This document shows, one piece after another, positions 11,901 to 23,900 of a DNA stretch of 64,000 nucleotides; the first letter of the stretch is position 1; each line of letters opens with the position of its first letter. A program made the translations under genes and the position numbers. The notes under the pieces are model-generated. The model was given only the letters and a program-made list of their open reading frames with translations, had not been told where the DNA came from and did not search any database. Source of the DNA: Crossaster papposus (lineage: Eukaryota > Echinodermata > Asteroidea > Velatida > Solasteridae); NCBI GenBank assembly GCA_037893245.1, contig JBAIAA010000596.1, forward strand, positions 248,001 to 312,000, written 5' to 3'.

Positions 11901-14900
11901 CCGAGAAAAGCACGAAAAACAACGGGTTTTTTCAACCGGCGTCGAGCAGTTATTCTTATGTTATCTTAGTTTTTTCGTGATCGCCGTCAGACGATCGCGA
12001 ATTTTTCATTATAAAATTATATTTTTCGGAATAATTACAGAATATCTATTAAGGCTACATACAAAAAATGAATTGTTTCTCATCAGAACCTTTTTGAAAA
12101 AATGGTCCGTCAGGGCATTTTATATTTTATATTTTATAGAATAAAAATGTCGCCGAATCTTTGAAACCGGTATCTGACTAAACAACTACAGGTGCGCTGG
12201 TTTCGTTCGTGCCTACCGCATATACATACATGTACATGTACATGTTGATGAACCGGGCGTTGGTGGTAAGCGCTGATGTGCATTTAGCTCTGATTGGATA
12301 ATTTTTGTTGCGACCTGCGAACGTTGGTTACTACTTCCGTGGCTCAGCTGCGCGGCAGAGCATGTACGCTACCCAAAATGCCGTGCGTTTTTCTACACAG
12401 AAATCTATGAAGCTCGTCAGGTGTTTTCCAGCGCCCAGTTATAGTATGGGCGCCACCGCGTGCGGGGGTGAAAGCGCTAGTTAAGTTGACAAAAACTTCG
12501 TTGGGACATTGCATTCTTTATCTAAATTACAAATTGTTTTCGTTGATTTACTTTCCAAAACTGACCAATGCACACATTTCATATAGAATAAAAGCTTAAA
12601 TAATGTTGGTAGAAACACAAAAATATAGTTAAGTCGATTTATTTTCCCATATAATTTTGAGCACCCCAGGTTTTTTTAATGAAAGAGGCCCACAGACACC
12701 GTTCTCACTACTATTATACTCGGCTTCTCCGATCTCCTGTCCGCCGTCGACTTAGATTTTTCCGGCTTGCTTCTGCTGGAACATGTATGGCCACTAAAAA
12801 CATTCACTTGGCCCGCGTGAGTTTTAACTGTTATTGCTTTCAACAGCGTGTTTTTACAGCATATACAAAATAAAAAAAAATAAAAATCTCAGAATTTTCG
12901 GGCGTCCGGTACATTTATATTTTGTTTATAAAATATAAAAAAATATCCACCCGGCACGAAAAATTGGCCCGGCCGCTGATGAGAAACAATCAATTTTTTG
13001 TATGTAGCCTAACGCAATCCTTGATTGCTGGATGCCTAGAATCAACATTTACTTTCAAATGAGTAAGATATTTCTTAATAATTCGGTAGTAAATAACAAA
13101 GATAACATAAGAATAACTGCCCGACACCGGTTGAAAACTAACGCTGTTTTTCAAGTTTTTCTCGGCATCCACAGGCCTTCAGTTTAAAGGAGCGCGCTCG
13201 CGCTCGCGCGCCTCCCCGCTCCTTAAAATTTTTAAGGAGAGCAAAAAAAAGCGCTCCTTACATTTTTAACAAGAGCAAAAAAAAATTAAAAAAAATAAAT
13301 AAATATTAAAAAAAAAAAAAATTGCGATTACAATTCTCTCCTCGCACCCCCAAATAAAATCACATCAGATTTATCTTATACCAACAACGGTCATCTAGTC
13401 TTTCGTGTTCGCCCATTCCATTTATTTCGGACATAACGGGCCTAGACTAATTCGCGCTTAATTAAGCCATACAAGTCACAGAGAGAGAAATGTCACTGGA
13501 TGGGAAAGCGCCATCATTCTCTTAACCAAAAGTTGAACTACTGGTGAATGTTGTGTTCCTTTTCTTGAGTATGTGTTTATTAAAGGCATAGACACCTTTG
13601 GTTGTCATTTTGAGTAACTACAGATAGTGTCCAGGGCCTTTAAACTTGCGTTTTGTTAGCGAGAGCAAATCACTCTCCTTAATTCATTGTTTTGATTTAA
13701 GGAGAGCGATTTTAAAATCACTCTCCTTAATTCACCTTATGATTTAAGGAGAGCGATGCACAGCTCTCCTCAGATTTATTAAAATGAAGGCCTGCATCCA
13801 TGATTGTAAAACTTCAGACAGGTCAGTCAAACGATATTTACTATGAAATACAACCCCCCAAATCTACCTATTCATGATAATTCAAGCAATTACCAATGGT
13901 GTATTCTACCTTTAAGGACACAGATCTGAAATCTCGGAAATTCAATGTAATACGCTGTTATGTCTCAAATTTCAGATGCAGATGTTGATAACTATGAGGA
14001 CATGGTCCTCATTGAGGGGCACCAGTTCACCATGGGAACGGACGCAGAGGATGGCAAGGAAGGGGAGGGGCCTGCCCGCCTTCAAACAGTCAAATCCTTC
14101 AAGATCAACATTTATCCTGTCACCATCGCATCCTTCAGGTATGACCAGCACCCGATTTCACGAAAAGTGCGTAACCTGCGCCATTTTTTAAAGTGGCGTA
14201 AGGCTTACGCAACAAAAATGTTGCGTAGCTGCGCCATTTTCCTACGGAGAATTTCACGAAACTTGGTGTAGCTGCGCAACGTTTTAAACAGCGTTTACGA
14301 CGACTGTTTGCATATATTTGGGTTCTTTCACGAAATCGTCGTTGTATCGCACCTTCGCCCACCATTTAAAAAATAGTTTTGTCCGAATTTCTGCGAAATC
14401 GTGCGGCAACATTAACAATTCTGTCACGGGTAAAATAGTAATTCCTTTACTTCAATCATGAACCTGTGCCTGTCTTTCATTAAGCTTAACCAGTTCGCGC
14501 CGGATGACGTATATAAACGCAAAAATTTCCCCAAATTCAAAACGGATGACACATAAACACGCCAAGTTCAAGTTCGGAAATGTATGTCAGCAGCGCGCAA
14601 GGCCGGAAATGCGTGGGTGTGCTTCCCGGCCTGAACCCGCTCCGGATCGAGTTTCGTTAAAAATAATCCCGCCCGTCGGCTCGGCGATGTTAAAATAATC
14701 CTGGCGCGAACTAGTTAATAAGTTGAGCAATGACGATCTCTACGTCAATTACGATTTTCTGTTAAAATAGGTCATTTTCAGTCGCTACGCCACATCTTAC
14801 GCCACCTAAATTGACTGCGCAAGCTACGCCATAATTTGTTGAGTAAGCCACGGACTTGCGCACTGTCAAACTTTTGTGAAACTGTCGTAAGCGAAATGTT

Positions 14901-17900
14901 GCGCAGCAAACAAAAGTGGCGCAGCTTACGCAATAAATTGTGGCCCGAGGGGGCTTACGCAATTGCGTAAGGTTTTGTGAAATCGGCTGCTGGACTCCCA
15001 TGATACATGTACCTGGCATGGTCTCTTTACCCTATGGACTGTATTACCCCAACATTAGTATTGGTTGCAAGACGTTCTATTCGCGGTATGCAGCGCACGT
15101 AGGCCATAGACCATGCCATGGCTTTCGAATTAGATGTCTTGGCTAACTGACATTTATAAGCGCTCGAAAAATTCCGAGCAGAATTGTGTTTCATTTCATG
15201 CGCGTGTGACGTTGCGTGCATAATTACGTGACGCAACAGAAACTTGACCAATGAGTCAGCGATTATGCATGTTACGTCACATGATTATACATGCAACGTC
15301 ACACGCGCATACATGTACATGCAACGTCACACGTGCATGCACATGCGACACAATTCTGCTTGGAATATTTTCCGTGCGATTATGCGAGTTAGCCAAGACG
15401 ATCTATTCGAAGGTCATGGCGTGGTCTACGGCGTACGTTAAAGGGCGCCCACATCGGCGGCCTATGCCTGCTGCATACCGCGATTAGGAATGCAAAAATT
15501 TATTGGTCTGATTTGAAAACTTGAAGTTCAATTGCAATCATGCTTGGCTCATTCAATATAGAAACTTACAAGTGATGGTGATATTAAAGGTCACATATTA
15601 AGGTCAAAGGTCATTTGAGGTCAAGTTGTACAATGTGCCGCCCTTGCACATACGGTACATCATATGACCATGTAGGTTGTTGACAGTTAATACCGTACGT
15701 CATTTTGTTTGCACTTTGTTTGTGCTTTTTGTTGATACGCAGAAAATTTGTGAAGGCCAAGAAATACAAGACGGAGGCCGAAAAGTTTGGATGGAGCTTT
15801 GTTTTGGAGATGTTTGTGCCAGAAAAAGTCAGCAAAAAAGCAAAAGACAGAATAAAGGTACAATTTTGTACGTGTACATAATTTCTTTCTGTACATTGCG
15901 TTATGGGGACAATCCACAGGGTTTGTGTGCTAAGGGAAATCTCTCTAATCTCAAACAGAACACTCTAAAATTCTAAAATGTTCAACATCACCCTAATTTG
16001 TCTTCTTCTACATACATTGTCTTTTATTATACCCTAACCCAATTTTACCTTGTTCTACATGTACCTTTATTGAAGACCCTACGCGCTATGGGGACTCGAA
16101 AATGTCCCCACTACTCAGTCTGTTTTTCCAAACAAAAGAACCTGTCCCCACAACTACATGTTGGTGGAGGCTAGAACATTGTGTTTTGTTATTTTGGGCA
16201 TTCCATGAAGTTGAGGTACTGGTACACAAACTGTGACATTTTGGTATATTTCTAGTTACATGATATCTATCAACTAAATTATTTGAATATTTATTCCTGA
16301 TATTTGTCTTGGATTTTTGACAGATTTGGGCAGGTTTTGTACCATTTCAAGAATTTTGTAAGAATTTCAAAGGAGACCACTTGAGGAACATTAGTGGGGA
16401 AATTTGAATGTCAAAAATTTACTGGACGCAGCTGATAATCCTTGGCTGTATGAATTCAATAGAGACAATGGAACTAGGGTGTTGAATAGGCCTAATCACT
16501 GAAGCGTGATACCACGATATAATGCTATACACGCCCAGCCCACCCCGTCAACGAAGCATACTTGGCAATGTTAGCGTGTGTACACGTCCACCGCTGGTAT
16601 GTTAGTAATATCACTCGCGTGTATAGACACCCAACACGACGTGTGCTAGTATATTTAATGTCAACATGTCAATCAAGGAAACTTCCGCAGCGTGCACACA
16701 CATCATCCTCCACTAGATTAAACTGCCATGCCTTACAGGTTAACCAGGGATGTAAGTCCCTGTAAGTCCATTACAAGTCCTCCAGTTTCAATTCAAATCA
16801 CAAGCTATTCAAATGAGCTTTGACAAAAGCATTCCTTTGTCATTGTTTAACCAGTTATTTGTGACTGGACTTGTGACTGGACTTGTGACTGGACTTGTGA
16901 CTGGACTTGTGACTGGACTTGTGACTGGACTTGTGACTGGACTTGTGACTGGACTTGTGAAAGGACTTGTGACTGGACTTGTGAAAGGACTTGTGACTGG
17001 ACTTGTGACTGGACTGGTGACTGGACTTGTGACTGGACTGGTGAAAGGACTGGTGAAAGGACTGGTGAAAGGACTGGTGAAAGGACTTGTGAAAGGACTT
17101 GTGAAAGGACTTGTGAAAGAACTTGTGCAAGGACTTGCAGGGACTTGAATACAACTCTGTGGTTAACAAATCATCCGTGGATAGTAAACACTTGTTTTTG
17201 GCTTTGCTTGCGACGTGTTTCCGTCATCCTTTCCGAATTGCGGAAAATTTTTGCGTGCCCACGTCTACCAGCGCGAACTGGTTAAAAGATATTTTGTATT
17301 TTTGTATTTGTTTTCTGTTTTGTTGTAGGGAGCACCATGGTGGGTACCGGTGGACAGAGCCTATTGGAGAATGGTAAGCAATGACCCATTCAGATGACTG
17401 GTTGTTAGTTGGAAAGGGTCGGGGTCACGGGTGAGTCTCTGTTGAGTGCCGTGGCCTCGTGGTCTGGAGCATTGAATTTGTAATCTGTAGGTAAAGCTAC
17501 AGGTTGTGGGTTCGAATCCGGCCTGGGACTACGGTACGTGTGCACTTGGGCAAGGCACTTTGTCACTCATTGCTTCTCTCCACCCAGAAGTAAATGGTTA
17601 CCTGTGAGGGCAGAGATGGTTATTGTGGTTGATTTAGCTGCTTTGCGCCGAAATGGCAGCATCGAGCTGTATACTCTCCAGAGAGCAGAGATGGTATTTG
17701 GAATGTTTTGTGGGCCCAATAAACAGGGGTAATAATGTGAGAGCACTTTGAGTACCAGCCTTGGTAGATATTTGCGCTATATAAGAACTGCCTATTATTA
17801 TAGGTGAGGGGTATGGATGGAGGCATTGGAGGAGGCATTTTTTTTTTGGGGGGGGGGGGCAGGGATTGGGTAAGGAGTTTGGGTAAGGGCGAAGGGAAGG

Positions 17901-20900
17901 AGGAAAATGGTAGGGGAGGGGGGGGGTGGGGGGGGGGGGGGGGGGGTGGGGAGGCCGAGCATAAAAAGGCACAGGCTCACTTTGTCTTGGAGCTCGTAAA
18001 ATTGGGAATTAAAAATTTGATAGAAAACAAAAATGAAGAAATTAAGATTGGCTGAAAACATCCTCAACCTTGCAGTTTATAGTCAGAAAGCATGTTCAGT
18101 ATAAAATAAAATCCTGTTGGATTTTTTTTTGTATGAAAGCTAGCCACCAATTTCTAGGTGCCACACCCATTAAATCTCCTAATTTTTTATATTTGAAATT
18201 GTTTGACTCAGCCCGAAGGCAAGGGATCCGCTATAGAACACAGGCTCAATCACCCAGTCGTACATGTCAGCCTGCGGGACGCTAAGGCGTACTGTGACTG
18301 GCATGGATGGAGGCTGCCTACAGAGATGGAGTGGGAGGCTGCAGCGAGAGGGGGTCTAGCAAGTAAGAAGAGGGGAGCAGGGGGATGGGGAGGGGGTGAG
18401 TGGTGGGGAAGGAAGTAGAGGTTCAAGGCATACTGTGACTGGCATGGATGGAGGTTGCTTACAGAGATGGAGTGGGAGGCTGCAGTGAGAGGGGATCTAG
18501 CAAGTAAGAAGGGAGGAGCAGAGGGGAGGGGTTGAGTGTGGTGGGGAGGGAAGTAGGGGTTCAAGGCATACTGTGACTGGCAAGGATGGAGGCTGCCTAC
18601 AGAGATGGAGTGGGAGGCTGCAGTGAGAGGTGGTCTAGCAAGTAAGAAGGGAAGAGCAGAGGGGAGGGGGTGAGTGTGGTGGGGAGGGAAGTAGGGGTTC
18701 AAGGCATACTGTGACTGGCAAGGATGGAAGCTACCTACAGAGATGGAGTGGGAGGCTGCAGCGAGAGGGGGTCTAGCAAGTAAGAAGGGAGGAGCACAGG
18801 GAGGGGGTGGGAGAGGGCAGGGATGGAGGGGAGGGGTGGAGGTGAGGGGTGGAGGGAAGTAGGGGCGCAAGGAATACTGTGACTGGCAAGGATGGAGGCT
18901 GCTTACAGAGATGGAGTGGGAGGCTGCAGTGAGAGGGGGTCTAGCAAGTAAGAAGGGAGGAGCTGAGGGGAGGGGGTGAGTGTGGTGGCGAAGGAAGTAG
19001 GGGTTCAAGGCATACTGTGACAGGCATGGATGGAGGCTGCTTACAGAGATGGAGTGGGAGGCTGCAGTGAGAGGGGGTCTAGCAAGTAAGAAGGGAGGAG
19101 CAGAGCGGAGGGGGTGAGTGTGGTATGGAGGGAAGTAGGGGTGCAAGGCATACTGTGACTGGCATGGATGGAGGCTACCTACAGAGATGGAGTGGGAGGC
19201 TGTAGTGAGAGGGGGTCTAGCAAGTAAGAAGGGAGGAGCTGAGGGGAGGGGGTGAGTGTGGTGGCGAAGGAAGTAGGGGTTCAAGGCATACTGTGATGCA
19301 AGGATGGAGGCTACTTACAGAGATGGAGTGAGAGGCTGCAGTGAGAGGGGTCTAGCAAGTAAGAAGGGAGGAGCAGGGCGAGGTGGGTGGGGGAGGGGAG
19401 GGATGGAGGGAAGTAGGGAAGTAGGGATGCAAGGCATACTGTGACTGGCAAGGATGGAGGCTGCTTACAGAGATGGAGTGAAAGGCTGCAGTGAGAGGGG
19501 TCTAGCAAGTAAGAAGGGAGGAGCAGGGCGAGGTGGGAGGGAGACGGGAGGGATGGAGGGAAGTAGGGATGCAAGGCATACTGTGACTGGCAAGGATGGA
19601 GGCTGCTTACAGAGATGGAGTGAGAGGCTGCAGTGAGATGGGGTCTAGCAAGTAAGAAGGGAGGAGCAGGGCGAGGTGGGAGGGAGACGGGAGGGAAGTA
19701 GGGATGCAAGGCATACTGTGACTGGCAAGGATGGAGGCTGCTTACAGAGATGGAGTGGGAGGCTGCAGTGAGAGGGGTCTAGCAAGTAAGAAGGGAGGAG
19801 CAGGGCGAGGTGGGAGGGAGACGGGAGGGATGGAGGGAAGTAGGGATGCAAGGCATACTGTGACTGGCAAGGATGGAGGCTGCTTACAGAGATGGAGTGA
19901 GAGGCTGCAGTGAGAGGGGTCTAGCAAGTAAGAAGGGAGGAGCAGGGCGAGGTGGGTGGGTGGGGGAGGGGAGGGATGGAGGGAAGTAGGGAAGTAGGGA
20001 TGCAAGGCATACTGTGACTGGCAAGGATGGAGGCTGCTTACAGAGATGGAGTGGGAGGCTGCAGTGAGAGGGGGTCTAGCAAGTAAGAAGGGAGGAGCTG
20101 AGGGGAGGGGGTGAGTGTGGTGGCGAAGGAAGTAGGGGTTCAAGGCATACTGTGACAGGCATGGATGGAGGCTGCTTACAGAGATGGAGTGGGAGGCTGC
20201 AGTGAGAGGGGGTCTAGCAAGTAAGAAGGGAGGAGCAGAGCGGAGGGGGTGAGTGTGGTATGGAGGGAAGTAGGGGTGCAAGGCATACTGTGACTGGCAT
20301 GGATGGAGGCTACCTACAGAGATGGAGTGGGAGGCTGTAGTGAGAGGGGGTCTAGCAAGTAAGAAGGGAGGAGCTGAGGGGAGGGGGTGAGTGTGGTGGC
20401 GAAGGAAGTAGGGGTTCAAGGCATACTGTGATGCAAGGATGGAGGCTACTTACAGAGATGGAGTGAGAGGCTGCAGTGAGAGGGGTCTAGCAAGTAAGAA
20501 GGGAGGAGCAGGGCGAGGTGGGTGGGGGAGGGGAGGGATGGAGGGAAGTAGGGAAGTAGGGATGCAAGGCATACTGTGACTGGCAAGGATGGAGGCTGCT
20601 TACAGAGATGGAGTGGGAGGCTGCAGTGAGATGGGGTCTAGCAAGTAAGAAGGGAGGAGCAGGGCGAGAAGGGAGGGAGACGGGAGGGATGGAGGGAAGT
20701 AGGGATGCAAGGCATACTGTGACTGGCACGGATGGAGGCTGCCTACAGATATGGAGTGAGAAGCTGCAGTGATAAGAAAGGAGGTGCAGGGGTACGGGGA
20801 AGGGAGGAAAGGAGGAATGATGACAATTGTACACAAAGCGATGTCTCGACAGGGTCATTTGTGTTAATTCAACACATTTCTTGTTGAAGTAAATATTTTT

Positions 20901-23900
20901 TAAATTTCAGAGCGGAAGTATCCGTGGGGCAACAAATTTGATCTTTCCCGCATGAACATTTGGCAGGGGAAGTTTCCTGAGAAGAATTCAGTAAAAGACG
21001 GTTACAAGGGAACGTCACCGGTCGACGCCTTCCCTGAGCAGAACGATAACGGTATGACCGAGGATTCAAATATTTTTCATATCTGCAGACAAAATATGTG
21101 ATGCGATCAAGCAATATCAGTCGGAACTCAGCAATTCTTGTTTTGAGATAGGACCAAAATATGTTCGTAGGGGTGGACAAATCCAAATTGACTTTTTTTA
21201 CAAAAACGGATGGGGAAAATACTTTTACATTAAAATACTCTTTTAACCAAATTCAGAAGGGAAGTGATACAAAAACTTTATTTTCTCAGTTTCTTTATTT
21301 TTAACGTGCTGGTGTTCAAATGGTAGTAATTTTTTAACCAAAGGTCGTATTCACATGAGGTTTTCACTGAAATGGAGCCTGAAGTACGCTATAAAAGAAT
21401 ATGTAAAAATCCCAAAAATGACATGGGCCTACTTCAGACTGATTTTGCTTGATCGCATCACATATAATGAAATGCTACACATAGAATGTGCAACCAACAC
21501 ATGCATGTCCATAATATACGTATGGTTTGAAAGATACCCCTTTGCATTTTAAAATGAGATATCAAGCGTCTAAGTAATGAGTGTAATATCCCAAGAAAGG
21601 TCAAATTGATTGTATGCGTCATATTGGTTAAAGGGATCGTATACGTTTGGTAATTACTCCAAAAATTAATGGCAATATAAACTTACTTGGTAAGAAGTAC
21701 AGCAGCTTTGGATAGTATAATGCATTTTTAGAAACTTTTCACTTCGAAGTACTGCGGTTTTAAAAAAAGATATCACTTTTTATCCCTAAAAATTTGAATC
21801 TGAGAAGCGTTACTGCAGTGACGTTTCTCAGATTGTGTATTCCAATGCAGATTATTCTTCCTGCGTGGACAAAACCGCTCCAGATTTTCGGCAATATCTC
21901 AAAATTGCTGACACCTTTTGAAATGAAATTTGTACAGGTTAGTTTTATGGTACATGTATATATCTATAACTATATAGGATTGAAACAAACAGTGGGTTCT
22001 AATTACCAAACGTATACGATCCCTTTAAAGTTTCCAGAAAAATTGATCTTATATGCAAAGTTGAAGTCTAATTCCAATCAAACTTGCGGTCATAAATGCA
22101 ATATTGTAATCTTCATATCATGGTCGTGTCAAAGGTCAAACACCAAGGTTGTAGGTCAATTGAGGTCAGGTTATAAAATAGGGTAATCGCAAAGGTAGGC
22201 AATATTCGTGGTTGTCAAACCATCCACGTTTTCTCTGTTGTTGGCAGGCCTGTATGATATGGTTGGCAACGTTTGGGAGTGGACGTCCTCCCGATTTGAT
22301 GGTCGGGATGACACCGAGGAAACAGAGACCACCAAGTATGTTCTGCGAGGAGGTTCCTACATCGACTCCAAGGATGGGTCCTTCAACCATCAAGTCAGGG
22401 TCACAACCAGGTGGGTTCCCTGACTTAACGATGTGCATCGTATTGGGTTGACTAAAGGCCAAATCGACCCGAAACATTAAAAATTGTAAACCGAATCCAA
22501 TCCAAAATCTGACTCGACCCAACCTGACAAAAACTCGGCGAAAAACTGACCAAAACCGACAAAAACAGAACCGTACCGGAAAGAAAACAACAAAAACTGA
22601 AAACTCTGAATGTTTGGGTCGAGCAAATCATCCTAATGTTACGAAAAATGTGTTCGTATTTGTGCCTGAACTTATATCCAGGCCCGTACGCTGGGGGGTG
22701 CGACGGGTGCGTACGCACCCCCCAAATTACAAAAAGGTCCACATTTTCCGGGGTAAATAATGGTATTTTGATGTAGAAATAACGCTACTGGCGCACAAAA
22801 TTTTGTGATTTAGATTCCATTTTTGGTCCCATCGGGACAAATTTGCACCCCCTCATAAAAAATCCTGCGTACGGGCCGGTACCAGTATCGCATGAATATA
22901 TATAGCGATCGATCAAGCAACGTCCGCCTGTTTAACTTTTAGCCTGTGGTACATGTATAGACGATGTGCCCTCTGTTTACATCTGTATTCAAATGTGCCC
23001 AGCAGTATGCGCACGCATCATGTTTTACATAAATTTGGTTAAGAGATGACATCAGAGGTCACATAATTCAAAGGCGATCTGACCTGCGACGTCACTCTTT
23101 AAGCAAATTTTATGTAAAACTTGATGTGTGCACACACAGTCGTGAACCACATAACGACCGAGGATCGATATTGTGTTTTCCTTTGTTCCTTTACTATACT
23201 CTAACCCCATTACTTAGCGCTTGCCCCAACGATCGAGGACCGAATTCGGACAAGCAAACCGTCCTTCGAGGATCCTTTGTTCCCTTTGTTCTCTTTTGTG
23301 TTTCGATCCTCGATCGTAATACGATACAAGAACATACTGCCGGGCACATTTGAATACAGATGTTAACACGTGACGTCAGAGGGCACATCGTCTATATGTG
23401 ACCTAGCACAACGAATTAAAATGAGCGGAAAGTCGCACATTGCCAAAGCAAGTTATTGGCCAAAACGTCAATTTTTCAAGTGGGAGGTCGGTTTCGAGTT
23501 TGTAATGTTTTTACATACATAAACCATTCTTTATCATATCCTAAAAGTGTATAGCTCAATTAAAACAGTGTTTTTTTGGTGGCTGAATTGCAATGAGTGA
23601 TAGTATAGTTGGCACGGTTCACGGACTTTGAACGCCGTTTTCTCAAAACAAGGGAGCATGACTTCAGCTATTTCAAAAGAGTACAGCGGCGGCTAGGAAT
23701 AAGCTACAGCAACGCACAATACATCATTTGAAAGCTTAGGGAGCTTACCAATTCGTCCTTACCGTGCGACCCGGAGGAAGTTCGCTGGAATCCGCGAACT
23801 TTTTTAACAAAAGAGCCCTTGACAACGCCGACAGTTCGCGACTAGAACGTTGTATGCAAATCTGAAAACATGAATATTCTGTTCTCTCCACGTTCGGAAC

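Larger units (their letters stand above)
11780..13917. mobile_element. TTAA MITE (GGTAGAATACACC family) carrying two nested insertions
   Basis: The MITE opens at TTAAAGGTAGTATATGCC (11781) and closes with CCAATGGTGTATTCTACCTTTAA (13917). Its sequence can be followed continuously only if 12050-13011 and 13172-13794 are removed. Undisturbed copies of the family are about 330-375 bp. 11075-11780 is unassigned apart from TTAGGGTTA-like words at about 11263-11293. Confidence 0.75.

Noticed and set aside
16813..17169. [13 protein letters not shown] and SHKSSHQSF repeat proteins
   Set aside because: By-products of the 12-bp minisatellite at 16861-17150.
18285..20780. Repeated functional exons or tandem SUMF2 gene duplication
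   Set aside because: The repeat units lack an acceptor and the 5' half of the exon, and the spacers are not coding.
18250..20858. Long antisense open frames (344, 225 and about 130 codons) over the minisatellite
   Set aside because: They are complements of a G-rich tandem repeat derived from SUMF2 exon 5 and intron; no protein family is recognisable.
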